Shown: positions 30,878 through 40,502 of the stretch, in pieces
Layout: every line of letters starts with the position of its first letter
Position numbering within the stretch: position 1 is the stretch's first letter
Source: Thermotoga petrophila RKU-1
GTDB lineage: Bacteria; Thermotogota; Thermotogae; Thermotogales; Thermotogaceae
Assembly (NCBI RefSeq): GCF_000016785.1
Contig: NC_009486.1
Span: forward strand, 1,054,001-1,118,000
Length of the DNA stretch: 64,000 nt
Direction: 5' to 3'
Made by a program: the position numbers and the translations under genes
The notes under the pieces: model-generated
Databases searched by the model: none
Told to the model about the DNA's origin: nothing
Seen by the model: only the letters and a program-made list of their open reading frames with translations

Positions 30878-32666
30878 GCTGAAAAGACTGGCAGAAGACA
30901 TCCGAAAGAAGATCACAGAAGTTGTCTTGAAGAACGGGGGACACCTCGCATCGAATCTCGGAACAATAGAATTGACCCTCGCCCTCTACAGGGTCTTCGA
31001 CCCGAGGGAAGATGCTATTATCTGGGACACTGGCCACCAGGCTTACACACACAAAATTCTCACCGGTCGCGATGAACTGTTTCACACGATAAGAACCTTC
31101 GGCGGTCTCAGTGGTTTTGTGACGAGAAGAGAATCTCCACTCGACTGGTTTGGAACGGGCCACGCCGGAACCTCCATAGCCGCGGGCCTTGGTTTCGAAA
31201 AAGCATTCGAGCTGCTCGGAGAGAAAAGGCACGTTGTGGTCGTCATCGGTGATGGTGCACTCACCTCCGGCATGGCACTCGAGGCACTGAACCAGCTGAA
31301 GAATATCAACTCGAAGATGAAGATCATACTGAACGACAACGGCATGTCCATCTCGCCAAACGTAGGTGGGCTCGCCTATCACCTCTCAAAATTGAGAACC
31401 AGTCCAATCTACCTGAAAGGAAAAAAAGTCCTGAAGGAAGTTCTCGAAAAAACAGAGATCGGGTTCGAAGTCGAAGAAGAAATGAAGTATCTGAGAGACA
31501 GTCTCAAAGGAATGATACAGGGAACCAACTTCTTTGAATCCCTCGGATTGAAATACTTCGGCCCCTTTGACGGCCACAACATAGAGCTACTGGAAAAAGT
31601 TTTCAAAAGAATCAGAGACTACGATTATCCATCGGTTATTCACGTGGTGACTAAAAAAGGGAAAGGATTCACCGCCGCAGAAGAAGATCCCACAAAGTAT
31701 CACAGCGCTCCGCCATCTGAAAAACCGAAAATGCTCTCTTACAGTGAACTCCTGGGATATACCCTTTCAAGAATAGCGAGAGAAGATAAAAAAATTGTCG
31801 CCATAACGGCTGCGATGGCTGATGGAACGGGGCTTTCCATCTTCCAGAAAGAACATCCCGATCGCTTCTTCGATCTCGGAATAACGGAGCAGACGTGCGT
31901 AACTTTTGGAGCCGCTCTCGGTCTTCATGGAATGAAACCTGTGGTCGCCATATACTCCACTTTCTTGCAGAGAGCGTACGATCAAATCGTTCACGATGTG
32001 GCTCTACAGAACGCTCCCGTTCTCTTTGCAATCGACAAATCCGGAGTGGTGGGAGAAGACGGCCCCACACACCATGGTCTGTTCGACATAAATTATCTGC
32101 TTCCTGTTCCAAACATGAAAATCATTTCTCCGTCCTCTCCTGAGGAGTTCGTGAGTTCACTCTACACCATTCTAAAGAACCTCGATGGGCCTGTTGCCAT
32201 TCGATACCCCAAGGAATCCTTCTACGGTGAAGTCGAATCCATTCTGGAGAACATGAAAAAGATAGACCTTGGCTGGAAGATATTGAGGAGGGGGAAAGAA
32301 GCTGCAATAATAGCGACCGGAACCATTCTGAACGAAGTTTTGAAAATACCACTGGACGTGACCGTGGTGAACGCCCTCACGGTGAAACCGCTGGACACAG
32401 CTGTCCTGAAAGAAATCGCCAGGGATCACGATATCATTATCACCGTTGAAGAGGCTATGAGAATCGGTGGTTTTGGATCCTTTGTTGCTCAGAGACTTCA
32501 AGAAATGGGATGGCAGGGAAAGATCGTTAATGTGGGTGTCGAAGATCTTTTTGTTCCTCATGGGGGAAGAAAGGAGCTTCTCAGCACGCTGGGGCTGGAT
32601 TCGGAGGGACTCACAAAAACTGTGCTAACATATATTAAGGCCAGAAGTAGGGAGGGGAAAGTATGA
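30840..32666 (+). CDS. dxs: 1-deoxy-D-xylulose-5-phosphate synthase
   Basis: First enzyme of the MEP isoprenoid pathway: pyruvate + glyceraldehyde-3-phosphate to DXP, TPP-dependent. 608 residues. Motifs: HLASNLGTIELTLAL, WDTGHQAYTHKILTGR, TGHAGTSIAAGLG, the TPP motif GDGALTSGMALEALN, and the catalytic LGITEQTCVTFGAALG with the domain III region EEAMRIGGFGSFVAQRL. ATG 30840 lies inside xseB with AAGGTGAG upstream. The end overlaps the second Asp23 gene by 4 bp. Confidence 0.95.
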   Translation: MLLDEIKRMSYDELKRLAEDIRKKITEVVLKNGGHLASNLGTIELTLALYRVFDPREDAIIWDTGHQAYTHKILTGRDELFHTIRTFGGLSGFVTRRESPLDWFGTGHAGTSIAAGLGFEKAFELLGEKRHVVVVIGDGALTSGMALEALNQLKNINSKMKIILNDNGMSISPNVGGLAYHLSKLRTSPIYLKGKKVLKEVLEKTEIGFEVEEEMKYLRDSLKGMIQGTNFFESLGLKYFGPFDGHNIELLEKVFKRIRDYDYPSVIHVVTKKGKGFTAAEEDPTKYHSAPPSEKPKMLSYSELLGYTLSRIAREDKKIVAITAAMADGTGLSIFQKEHPDRFFDLGITEQTCVTFGAALGLHGMKPVVAIYSTFLQRAYDQIVHDVALQNAPVLFAIDKSGVVGEDGPTHHGLFDINYLLPVPNMKIISPSSPEEFVSSLYTILKNLDGPVAIRYPKESFYGEVESILENMKKIDLGWKILRRGKEAAIIATGTILNEVLKIPLDVTVVNALTVKPLDTAVLKEIARDHDIIITVEEAMRIGGFGSFVAQRLQEMGWQGKIVNVGVEDLFVPHGGRKELLSTLGLDSEGLTKTVLTYIKARSREGKV

Positions 32667-32992
32667 GGATCATGTTGGAAAACGGGGAGCTCGAAATCAC
32701 ACTCAACGCATTGAAAAAAATCGTGTACTTTGCGACTCTGGAGAGCTATGGAACGGTAGGACTTGGAGATTCCCGATCCTTCTTCGAACGAATCTTCGGA
32801 GGGGACAGAGGCATCAAAATCGAGGAACTGGAAGATTCTTCTCTAAACGTTGATGTGTACATCGAAGTGGAATACGGAGTGAACATCAGGGAAGTCGCCA
32901 AAAACATAGCAGACAACGTAGCTCACAAATTGAAAACCCTCGCAGGGTGTGAAAAACTGAACATAACAGTCCATGTAGTAGGCATCAGGTAA
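32663..32992 (+). CDS. Asp23/Gls24 family protein 2
   Basis: A 109-residue Asp23-like protein without the acidic tail of its paralogue at 26188. Visible features: GELEITLNALKKIVYFATLESYGTVGL at the start, the core ELEDSSLNVDVYIEVEYGVNIREVAKNIADNVAHKLK and an ending LNITVHVVGI strand. In Firmicutes a gene of this family (YloU) directly precedes the FakA/YloV gene; the same order holds here and supports both calls. ATG 32663 overlaps the dxs stop and has GGGAGGGG upstream. Confidence 0.85.
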   Translation: MRIMLENGELEITLNALKKIVYFATLESYGTVGLGDSRSFFERIFGGDRGIKIEELEDSSLNVDVYIEVEYGVNIREVAKNIADNVAHKLKTLAGCEKLNITVHVVGIR

Positions 32993-33008
32993 AACGGGGG
33001 TAGAGACC

Positions 33009-34595
33009 TTGAAAAAGATCACAGGCAGATTCCTCAAAATCATCATAAAGAAGGCAACTGAAAATCTACTAAAACACAGAGATGAAATAAACGCCCTGAA
33101 CGTGTTTCCAGTTCCAGACGGAGACACAGGATCCAACATGTGTTCCACCATGCTGGAAGCGTGCAAGTACATAGACAACGTTAAAAGTGACGATCTCAAT
33201 GAGGTATGGAAAGCCATAAAAGAAGGTGCACTGATGGGAGCCCGGGGAAATTCCGGGGTGATACTGTCTCAGATTCTGAGAGGACTGGCAGACGCTTCCC
33301 CAAAAGAGTTCATCGCACCAGCAGATTTCGTAAAAATGATCTCCAATTCCAGAAAAGTCGCTTACAGCGCCGTCATGAGACCTGTTGAAGGAACGATGCT
33401 GACGGTCGTGAGAGTTCTGGATGAACAGCTAAAAAACAAGAATTTTGAAACTTTCGAAGAACTCTTCGACTGGATCGTCGAAACAGCGAGAGACACTGTG
33501 AATCGAACTCCACACATGCTTCAAAAACTCAGAGAAGCCGGCGTAGTAGATGCCGGTGCGAAGGGCCTCTATTACATATTCGAAGGCATGAGGGACGCCA
33601 TAAAGGGAAACATACAGGTTAATCTGGAAAAGGTGGAACAGGCTTCCGTTGAAGAACTCCAGAGAATGGCCTTTGAAGAGATAACGAATCGATACTGCAC
33701 AGAAGTGGCCGTCAGGAGGAACCAGGTAGTTGAAAAAATTGAACTCGAAGCTTTCCTCAACGAGATTGGTGACTCTGTTGTCCTCGTCGAACAGGATGAC
33801 CTGATAAAACTGCACGTTCACACGAATCATCCGGGTCAGGTACTGGAAAAAGTCATCGAATTCGGAGAAATAGTGAAGGTAAAAATAGACAACATGAAGC
33901 TTCAACACGAACACGTGATCTCCTCACAGATCGCAAAAGAGATCGGGGTTGTCGCTGTTTCTCCTGGAAAGGGTATCTCAGATATACTGAAGAGCCTTGG
34001 AGTGGACGTGATAGTACCCGGCGGTCAGACCATGAATCCCAGCTTTGCCGATCTGAAAGCGGCTGTGGAACGGACACACGCCAGGAATGTCTTCCTGTTT
34101 CCAAACAACGCAAACGTCCTTCTCACAGCAAAACAAATAGCGGAAGCGTTCGACGATAGAAGAGTGATCGTCATTCCAACCTCCTTCGTTCAGGAGTGTG
34201 TGGCAGCCATGGTAGAGTACGATCCCGACGCAGAACCTGAAGATCTTCTAAAGAGGTTTGAAGAAGCGATCTCTCAGTGTGTTCCAATTTCCGTTACAAG
34301 AGCGGTGAGAGATTCCAGGTACGGAAACAGACGAATAAGAAAAGGAGAGTATCTGTTGTTTGTCAGAAAGGAACTAGTGTCCCACGGTTTCAGCCTCGTG
34401 AGGGTTTTGAAAGAAGCCTTAGAAAAGGAAAACGCGCATGAAAAAGAGATACTGACGATTTTTCTTGGAGACAACCACAGAAAACCGGAACTCGAAAAGA
34501 TTCAAAAACTCATAGGAGAAGAATTTCCAAATCTCGATCTTGAAATCTACGATGGAAAACAACCTCACTATCCCTATTTGATGCTTCTACAATGA
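33009..34595 (+). CDS. FakA/YloV-like DhaL-domain kinase subunit
   Basis: 528 residues. The N-terminal DhaL (dihydroxyacetone-kinase-like, ATP-binding) domain shows NALNVFPVPDGDTGSNMCSTM and GARGNSGVILSQILRG, with three Asp-type Mg ligands in PDGDTG. The middle and C-terminal part matches the DegV-associated FakA region, including VVAVSPGKGISDILKSLGVDVIVPGGQTMNPS. In Staphylococcus FakA phosphorylates fatty acids bound to FakB (DegV family); no DegV gene is in the window. The TTG start at 33009 has GGGGGTAGAG upstream. The pair with the Asp23 gene is conserved widely. Confidence 0.88.
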   Translation: MKKITGRFLKIIIKKATENLLKHRDEINALNVFPVPDGDTGSNMCSTMLEACKYIDNVKSDDLNEVWKAIKEGALMGARGNSGVILSQILRGLADASPKEFIAPADFVKMISNSRKVAYSAVMRPVEGTMLTVVRVLDEQLKNKNFETFEELFDWIVETARDTVNRTPHMLQKLREAGVVDAGAKGLYYIFEGMRDAIKGNIQVNLEKVEQASVEELQRMAFEEITNRYCTEVAVRRNQVVEKIELEAFLNEIGDSVVLVEQDDLIKLHVHTNHPGQVLEKVIEFGEIVKVKIDNMKLQHEHVISSQIAKEIGVVAVSPGKGISDILKSLGVDVIVPGGQTMNPSFADLKAAVERTHARNVFLFPNNANVLLTAKQIAEAFDDRRVIVIPTSFVQECVAAMVEYDPDAEPEDLLKRFEEAISQCVPISVTRAVRDSRYGNRRIRKGEYLLFVRKELVSHGFSLVRVLKEALEKENAHEKEILTIFLGDNHRKPELEKIQKLIGEEFPNLDLEIYDGKQPHYPYLMLLQ

Positions 34596-36208
34596 GAGGT
34601 GGAAATATAAGGGCAATCGTTTATCTTCCGCTGAATCCAGAAAAAGCAAAGCAAAATAATCTTCCTGTGAAACTACCTGTCCTCGCAGAGGATCTTCCGA
34701 GGATACTGGAAGAAGACAGGATACCCCTCGATGTCATATTGAGGGGTCTGGAAACCCAATACGAGCTCACAAAAGATGAATACTACAGATCTTACTACGT
34801 TTTCTTTCTGTATGAAAAATTCAAGCAGCTTCTTCGTGAAAGAAATCTCGATGAAGCTGAGAAAGTTCTCGAAAGAGCCAGAGAAGTTCAGTACGACTAT
34901 CGCTACCATTTCTACCGTGGACTTCTTCTTAAACACAAAGGAGAGCTCGGAGAAGCAGAAATCGAAATGAGGCTCGTCATTTCAATGAACGATCGTTTCG
35001 CACCAGCGTATTTTGAACTCGCTGACATACTCAAAGAAAAAAATGAGATCGAAGATAGCCTTCTCTTCTATGAAAAAGCCTACGAAGTCAACAAAGAATT
35101 TCTCTTACCGCTCCTCAAGAAGGGAGATCTCCTTCTGGAAGAAGGAAGACTGGAAGAAGCGATCGAGGAATACAAAAGAATCCTCGAGAAAGACCCTAAT
35201 TTTGTCGAAGTCTACGAAAGACTGGGAGTTATCTACAATCAACTCCAGCGATTCAAAGAAGCAGAGAAGTTCTTCAAAAAGGTTCTGGAAATAGAACGAA
35301 AGGATCATGTGGAATACAATCTCTCTTACACCCTCATAAAACTCGGAAAACTCTTTGAAGCTCTCGAAATCCTAAAGAAACTTTATGAAAAAAATCCCGA
35401 TGATCCTCTTGTAGCTAACGAATATGGGCTACTCCTCAAGACGCTCGGACTGTACGAAGAAGCCCTCGAGGTTTTTGAGGACGCTTACCGAAGGCATAGA
35501 GAAGAAGAGATTCTGAAGTACAACTACGGAACAATCCTGCTCCACTTTGAGAAGGAAAAAGCCATATCCATCCTCTCGGAAGTCTCGGATGAGCTGAAAG
35601 ATAGAGCCGAATTCATGATCTCACTCGCAGAAAAGGATGTGGTGATTCCTTCTCAAGAGGAATTCGAATGGCTGAAAGATTACTTTTTCGATGGCACTAT
35701 CGATGTTGTTGCCCTTTCGGAAGAAATCGATTCAGAAGACAAGAACGTGAAAAAGCGAATAGAAAAACTCAGAGAAGGTGAGTTCCCGTTTTACGATACC
35801 ACACTGGACTCTTCAGAAATGCTTGAGGTGATCCTTGGTATCATGTTCGAATCCCCTGATATCTTCAAAATGGAAGAAAACGCCGTGAAATTCGTCTCCG
35901 CGTTCTACGGTAGCTCTGTGATGATCGCCTCCACAATCGTTTTGACAAGAATTTTCCAGTATTTTCTCGCTGAAGAAGAACCTACCATGGAGGAACTTTT
36001 GAGAGAGCTGGTCGCGGAAACTCAGGACGTGAATTGGAAGTTTTCTCTAAGACTCGCCAGATTCAGGCACGCAGACAGGTTCAATTTCGACAGACTTTCG
36101 GATCTTGTAATCGCATTTCTACAATCCATAGAACAGGGAACACCAGTATCGGACGATGAAAGATTAAAATATCTACTGGGGAAACTGACTTCTCAGAAGG
36201 AGGGATAG
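34592..36208 (+). CDS. Tetratricopeptide-repeat protein
   Basis: A 538-residue soluble protein with five or more TPR units between about residues 70 and 330 (for example APAYFELADILKEKNE, EEAIEEYKRILEKDP, VEVYERLGVIYNQL, EEALEVFEDAYRR). The last ~200 residues are helical and not recognised. No signal peptide or membrane segment, so it is probably a cytoplasmic scaffold. The start is uncertain: ATG 34592 overlaps the previous stop, but the best ribosome site (GAGGTGG) stands just after it and points to no standard start codon. Function unknown. Confidence 0.75.
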   Translation: MRGGNIRAIVYLPLNPEKAKQNNLPVKLPVLAEDLPRILEEDRIPLDVILRGLETQYELTKDEYYRSYYVFFLYEKFKQLLRERNLDEAEKVLERAREVQYDYRYHFYRGLLLKHKGELGEAEIEMRLVISMNDRFAPAYFELADILKEKNEIEDSLLFYEKAYEVNKEFLLPLLKKGDLLLEEGRLEEAIEEYKRILEKDPNFVEVYERLGVIYNQLQRFKEAEKFFKKVLEIERKDHVEYNLSYTLIKLGKLFEALEILKKLYEKNPDDPLVANEYGLLLKTLGLYEEALEVFEDAYRRHREEEILKYNYGTILLHFEKEKAISILSEVSDELKDRAEFMISLAEKDVVIPSQEEFEWLKDYFFDGTIDVVALSEEIDSEDKNVKKRIEKLREGEFPFYDTTLDSSEMLEVILGIMFESPDIFKMEENAVKFVSAFYGSSVMIASTIVLTRIFQYFLAEEEPTMEELLRELVAETQDVNWKFSLRLARFRHADRFNFDRLSDLVIAFLQSIEQGTPVSDDERLKYLLGKLTSQKEG

Positions 36209-36210
36209 AG

Positions 36211-37416
36211 ATGTTCGATAAACAGGAGTTCGTGTCGAAACTCGTCACAGAAGAGAAGGCAAAGATCGTTCTACTTGTGATGGATGGCCTTGGAGACATC
36301 CCCGTGAACGGGAAAACACCCCTTCAGGCTGCAAACACTCCAAATCTGGACAGTCTGGCAAAAGAAAGTGATCTTGGGCAGACGATACCCGTTCTTCCCG
36401 GAATCACCCCGGGCAGTGGACCAGGACATCTTTCACTGTTCGGATACGATCCCATAAGGTACCAGATTGGAAGAGGAATACTCGAAGCTCTCGGCATAGG
36501 TGTTGAGGTAGGGGAAAAAGACGTCGTTGCAAGGGCGAATTTTGCCACCTGGGATGGAAAAGTGGTCCTCGACAGAAGAGCCGGAAGGCCTGCCACAGAA
36601 GAATCCGCCAAGGTGGTTCAGCTGCTCTCGGAAAAGATAAAGAAAATCGAAGACGTGGAGATCACTTTCTACCCTGGAAAGGAACACAGGTTCGTTGTGA
36701 AATTCACAGGAGAAGGGCTCGGAGATAACGTGACAGATGCAGATCCCCAGAAAGAAGGACATCCCATGGTCTGGGCAGAAGGACTGGACGAACCTTCGAA
36801 AAAAACGGCAAGGATCACCAACGAGTTGATCAAAAAGATAGCGGAAGTCCTGAAAGACAATCCGAAGATAAACTTCGCCCTCATCAGAGGTTTTTCCAAG
36901 TACCCGGATCTTCCGAAATTCCCTCAAGTTTACAAGATGAAAGCGGGAGCCATAGCAACGTACCCGATGTACAGAGGTCTTGCAAAGCTCGTGGGAATGG
37001 AGATAATAGAAACGGGCCAGACTGTAGCCGACGAGATAAAAACGCTGAAGGAAAGATGGAACGACTACGACTTCTTCTACGTCCACGTGAAGAAAACCGA
37101 CTCTTACGGTGAGGATGGAAAATTCGAAGAAAAGGTGAAGGTGATAGAAGAGGTCGATGCGCTCATTCCAGAGATAGTTTCTCTGAATCCCGACGTTCTT
37201 GTGATCACGGGTGATCATTCCACTCCCGTTCCGCTGAAAGCACACAGCTGGCATCCCGTACCTCTTCTCATCTGGTCGAAGTATACAAGAAGAGGTCTTT
37301 CTCAAGCTTTCAACGAGTTCGAATGCGCGAGGGGCACACTCGGAACGATCCACGCAAGCGACGTCATGACACTGGCTCTCGCGTACGCCGGAAAGCTGGA
37401 AAAATTCGGAGCATGA
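36211..37416 (+). CDS. apgM: Archaeal-type cofactor-independent phosphoglycerate mutase
   Basis: 401-residue alkaline-phosphatase-superfamily metalloenzyme that interconverts 3- and 2-phosphoglycerate in glycolysis. Motifs: LVMDGLGDIPVNGKTPLQAANTPN with the first metal Asp, then TPGSGPGHLSLFGYDP containing the serine nucleophile, an IRGFSKYPDLP block, the HVKKTDSYGEDG region, and the metal-site ITGDHSTPVPLKAHSWHPVPL. This is the archaeal ApgM type rather than GpmI. ATG 36211 follows GGAGGG. Its stop overlaps the comEC start (ATGA). Confidence 0.94.
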   Translation: MFDKQEFVSKLVTEEKAKIVLLVMDGLGDIPVNGKTPLQAANTPNLDSLAKESDLGQTIPVLPGITPGSGPGHLSLFGYDPIRYQIGRGILEALGIGVEVGEKDVVARANFATWDGKVVLDRRAGRPATEESAKVVQLLSEKIKKIEDVEITFYPGKEHRFVVKFTGEGLGDNVTDADPQKEGHPMVWAEGLDEPSKKTARITNELIKKIAEVLKDNPKINFALIRGFSKYPDLPKFPQVYKMKAGAIATYPMYRGLAKLVGMEIIETGQTVADEIKTLKERWNDYDFFYVHVKKTDSYGEDGKFEEKVKVIEEVDALIPEIVSLNPDVLVITGDHSTPVPLKAHSWHPVPLLIWSKYTRRGLSQAFNEFECARGTLGTIHASDVMTLALAYAGKLEKFGA

Positions 37417-38588
37417 TACTCGTTTTCTTCTCGCTGTGTCTCGGGGCGCTGATCGGCGCCCTTTTTCGTTTTCCGTGGTATGTGCTTTTCCCACTGGTGG
37501 CTCTTTTCTGGAAAAGGAACAGGGATATTTCTGTGGTGATATTCTTCACTCTGCTGAGCGCTTCTCTCTATCAGATTGGCACCGTCCCTGCCGGAAACTA
37601 CGAGCTGGTAGGATACGTTGAAAGGGGACGACTGAGACAGGCGAAAGTATTTCAAGGAGAGTGGGAGAAGATATACCCTGTGAGAATAGAAACTTCAGAA
37701 GAGGGATACATCTACGCAATCGGATACTTCGATGGAAACACCTTTCATCCATCGTACATAAGAAAAGTTGAAAAGCCTTCTTTCAAGACTCTGAAAGAAT
37801 CCTTCTCCAAGATGACGAATGGAACGGTTCTTTCTGTGCTTTTCGGAGAGAAAGACCGAGACATTTACAGAAGTGGTCTGGGGCACTTTTTCGCGGTTTC
37901 CGGATTGCACATAGGAATAGCTTTCTCACTCTACACAACGCTGTTGTCTTTTTTGACATGGAGAAGAACGTATCAGGAGCTTGCCGCACTTTTGTTACTC
38001 GTTCCCTATGTGATCACAGTGGGTACACCCTCTGTCATCAGGGCTTACTTGACCATTCTTCTCTGGGTAGTGTTCAAAATTACCGGCTTCAGGACGACCC
38101 CCCTTCATACAACAGCAACGGTGGGATCCTTCATGATGATCGTGGATCCCACCCTTGTTTTCACTCCCTCTTTCCTGTTGTCTTTCTTTGTCACCCTTTG
38201 CATACTGGAGTCAAGGAATATTTTTGAACTGACCATGAGAGCCTATCTGTCGGCTCTACCGTTTCTCTGTCTTTTTTTCGGTGAAACCAACTTGTCAGTT
38301 CTGATTTTCTCCATCCCTGTATCTTTTCTCATGATACCAGTAACGTGGCTCGCTCATCTTTCGTTTCTTTTGTTTCTCCTGGGTCTCAAAACATCCGCTT
38401 TGATTGCAGCAAAGATAACAAACATCTTATCGCTTCCTCTGAACTGGTTCATAAAACTGGCAAATCTGTTCCCTGAAATTCCTCTTCCACATTATCTTTA
38501 CTTCATTTTGATCTTTTTTCCTCTTCTTTTTCTTTCTCCCGACATTCGGGACATATTCCGTAAAATTTCAGATCGTGCCATTTTATAG
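37413..38588 (+). CDS. comEC: ComEC/Rec2-family DNA-uptake channel, short form
   Basis: 391 residues with about ten hydrophobic segments. The Competence-domain signature is present: HFFAVSGLHIGIAFSLY, then TPSVIRAYLTILLW and the following membrane helices. It lacks the C-terminal metallo-beta-lactamase domain found in the long (~750-residue) ComEC proteins. ComEC forms the inner-membrane channel for single-stranded DNA in natural transformation; natural transformation has been reported for Thermotoga, so a real uptake role is plausible. ATG 37413 overlaps the apgM stop. The 3' end overlaps the convergent fur gene by 86 bp. Confidence 0.86.
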   Translation: MILVFFSLCLGALIGALFRFPWYVLFPLVALFWKRNRDISVVIFFTLLSASLYQIGTVPAGNYELVGYVERGRLRQAKVFQGEWEKIYPVRIETSEEGYIYAIGYFDGNTFHPSYIRKVEKPSFKTLKESFSKMTNGTVLSVLFGEKDRDIYRSGLGHFFAVSGLHIGIAFSLYTTLLSFLTWRRTYQELAALLLLVPYVITVGTPSVIRAYLTILLWVVFKITGFRTTPLHTTATVGSFMMIVDPTLVFTPSFLLSFFVTLCILESRNIFELTMRAYLSALPFLCLFFGETNLSVLIFSIPVSFLMIPVTWLAHLSFLLFLLGLKTSALIAAKITNILSLPLNWFIKLANLFPEIPLPHYLYFILIFFPLLFLSPDIRDIFRKISDRAIL

Positions 38589-38961
38589 CGTAACCTGTTT
38601 TTTTAGAGATGTCTGATATTATCTTATTCACCTGTTCCGAGTTTATCTCCACAATCCTCCCACACTTCTGGCAAATCACGTGCTGATGCGATTCCCTATC
38701 AGATCGTTCGGCCAGCTCGTACCTGTAAAGTCCTTCTCCGAAGTTCAGCTTTCTCAGGAACCCCAGCTCCACAAGAAGTTCCACCGACCTATAAACCGTG
38801 GCTTTGCTTATTCGAACGTTCCTGTTCAAAAGTTCTCGGTAAACCTCTTCTACTCCCAGATGCCTCCCTCGAGACTCCAGAAAGATCTTGAGAATCATTT
38901 CTCTCTGTGCCGTGATTCTGTATTTCCTCTTCTTCAATTCGTTTCGAAGTTCTTCGTACAT
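38503..38961 (-). CDS. Fur/PerR family metal-dependent repressor
   Basis: 152-residue winged-helix regulator. The DNA-binding domain is ITAQREMILKIFLESRGRH to KATVYRSVELLVELGFL. The dimerisation domain carries the HQHVICQKCGRIVEI stretch and the second CPEC near the C-terminus, giving the two CxxC pairs of a structural zinc site. Whether it senses iron, peroxide or zinc cannot be decided. The C-terminus is a Lys/Glu tail. ATG 38961 follows AGGAGGTGC. It is the last gene of the rimP-nusA-fur minus-strand series and overlaps comEC tail to tail by 86 bp. Confidence 0.9.
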   Translation of the reverse strand: MYEELRNELKKRKYRITAQREMILKIFLESRGRHLGVEEVYRELLNRNVRISKATVYRSVELLVELGFLRKLNFGEGLYRYELAERSDRESHQHVICQKCGRIVEINSEQVNKIISDISKKTGYAIKWHDLKFYGICPECREKEKEEEKRSK

Positions 38962-38980
38962 CCGAGCACCTCCTCCTGCT

Positions 38981-40015
38981 TCACAGGTTCATGATCGGTT
39001 TTATGTCTATTTTCCATCCAGTGAGTTTTGCAGCAAGTCTTGCGTTCTGCCCTCCTTTTCCTATGGCAAGGGAAAGCTGTGTCGGAGGAACGATAACGCG
39101 TGCTGCTTTGTTCTCTTTGTCGAGTATTTCCACTTCTATGACGGTAGCCGGTGCGAGAGCGTTCGCTATGAGCTGCTTGGGATCGTCCGACCACTTCAGA
39201 ACATCGAGCTTCTCGCCCTTGAGCTCCTTCAGTATAGCGGCTATCCTTGATCCTCCTTCACCAATGCAGGCACCTATGGGATCAACGTTCGGATCGTTCG
39301 ACGAAACCGCTACCTTTGTTCGAACACCAGGTTCTCTGGCAATGGCCTTTATTTCCACGATTCCATTCTCCACTTCCGGAATTTCGAGTTTCATCAAGCC
39401 AATTACGAACTCCGGTACTCTCCTGCTCACGAGTATCTTTGGCCCTTTGGTCGTTTTCACCACATCGATGATGTAAACCTTCACCAAGTCACCAGCCTCG
39501 ATTTCCTCATCAGGGATCCACTCTTTCTTTGGAAGTCTTGTCTCGAGCTTTCCTATCCTGATGTCTGCCCACTCACCCGTGACTCTTATGACTTCTGCGG
39601 TTGTAACCGTTCCCTTGAGTTCGGAATACTTCTCAAACTGTTTCTCCTTCTCGAGTTCTCTGATCCTCTGAATGAGAACCTGCTTTGCCGTCTGTGCAGC
39701 TATCCTCCCGAAATTCTTAACGTTCAACTCCTTCTTAACAACAGAGCCAACTTCCGCGAGGGGATCGACCTTTTTTGCCTCTTCGATGGATATCTGTGTG
39801 GCCGGATCTTCCACCTCTTCCACAACTTCGAGTAGCTGATACACCTTTATGTTTCCCGTGTTCCTATCTATAACAACCTCCACGTTCTTGGAATTTCCAA
39901 AGTTCTTCCTGTAGGCACTCACCAGTGCTTTTTCGAGGATAGGGATGACCTCTTCTTTGGAAATTCCTTTTTCTTCTTCCAGCTGGTCGAGGGCTTCCAG
40001 CAAACCTATGTTCAT
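38981..40015 (-). CDS. nusA: Transcription termination/antitermination factor NusA
   Basis: 344 residues: an N-terminal RNA-polymerase-binding domain (residues ~1-125), an S1 domain (ELKGTVTTAEVIRVTGEWADIRIG), and two KH domains (DPIGACIGEGGSRIAAI, LSLAIGKGGQNARLAAKLTG). It lacks the acidic C-terminal repeats of E. coli NusA, as in most non-proteobacteria. It controls pausing, termination and rRNA antitermination. ATG 40015 follows AAGGAGGTGG. It lies 12 bp downstream of rimP, the common rimP-nusA arrangement, and 19 bp upstream of fur. Confidence 0.96.
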   Translation of the reverse strand: MNIGLLEALDQLEEEKGISKEEVIPILEKALVSAYRKNFGNSKNVEVVIDRNTGNIKVYQLLEVVEEVEDPATQISIEEAKKVDPLAEVGSVVKKELNVKNFGRIAAQTAKQVLIQRIRELEKEKQFEKYSELKGTVTTAEVIRVTGEWADIRIGKLETRLPKKEWIPDEEIEAGDLVKVYIIDVVKTTKGPKILVSRRVPEFVIGLMKLEIPEVENGIVEIKAIAREPGVRTKVAVSSNDPNVDPIGACIGEGGSRIAAILKELKGEKLDVLKWSDDPKQLIANALAPATVIEVEILDKENKAARVIVPPTQLSLAIGKGGQNARLAAKLTGWKIDIKPIMNL

Positions 40016-40027
40016 AATGCCACCTCC

Positions 40028-40480
40028 TTAGAATTCCACTTCCAGATTCGCTCTCTTCACATCATCGATGTTTATTTCGTATTTCCTCTTTTCGTCCGAG
40101 ATCGTGATTGTCCCATCGACAAAGGATTCGATTCTGCCTATGAAGGTTTTTCCATCTTTTGTTACTATCTTTGCAAGTTTTCCAGTGAAACGAACGTAGT
40201 CTTTCGGACCTCTCAGTGGTCTGTCGAGTCCCGGCGAAGAGACTTCGAGTGTGTAAGAGTGCTCTATGAGGTCTTCACGATCCAAAAATCGTTCTATCTC
40301 CCTCGAAAAGAGTTCACAATCCCGCACACTCACATAACCCACGGGATTGTCTATGATGATCCTGAGGACCCATCCTCTGCTCTCACGTCTGTATTGAACA
40401 TCGAATATTTCCAATCCTTGTTCTTCTGCTATCCTTTCTGCTTCTTTTCTTACCTTCTCGAGGATCATTTCTTCAAACAT
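40028..40480 (-). CDS. rimP: Ribosome maturation factor RimP
   Basis: 150 residues. RimP assists 30S subunit assembly. The family blocks GLEIFDVQYRRESRGWVLRIIIDNP, DCELFSREIERFLDRED and the diagnostic YTLEVSSPGLDRPLRGPKDY are visible, followed by a small SH3-like C-terminal domain. ATG 40480 is supported by GGTGAG and follows a terminator for tRNA-Ser. A longer in-frame ORF that runs back through the tRNA is not real. It heads the rimP-nusA-fur unit. Confidence 0.94.
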   Translation of the reverse strand: MFEEMILEKVRKEAERIAEEQGLEIFDVQYRRESRGWVLRIIIDNPVGYVSVRDCELFSREIERFLDREDLIEHSYTLEVSSPGLDRPLRGPKDYVRFTGKLAKIVTKDGKTFIGRIESFVDGTITISDEKRKYEINIDDVKRANLEVEF

Positions 40481-40502
40481 GTTCTCACCCACCCCGTATG
40501 AT

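Noticed and set aside
36433-37494. 353-codon minus-strand frame opposite apgM
   Set aside because: Antisense to a well-identified enzyme; no start signals or recognisable motifs.
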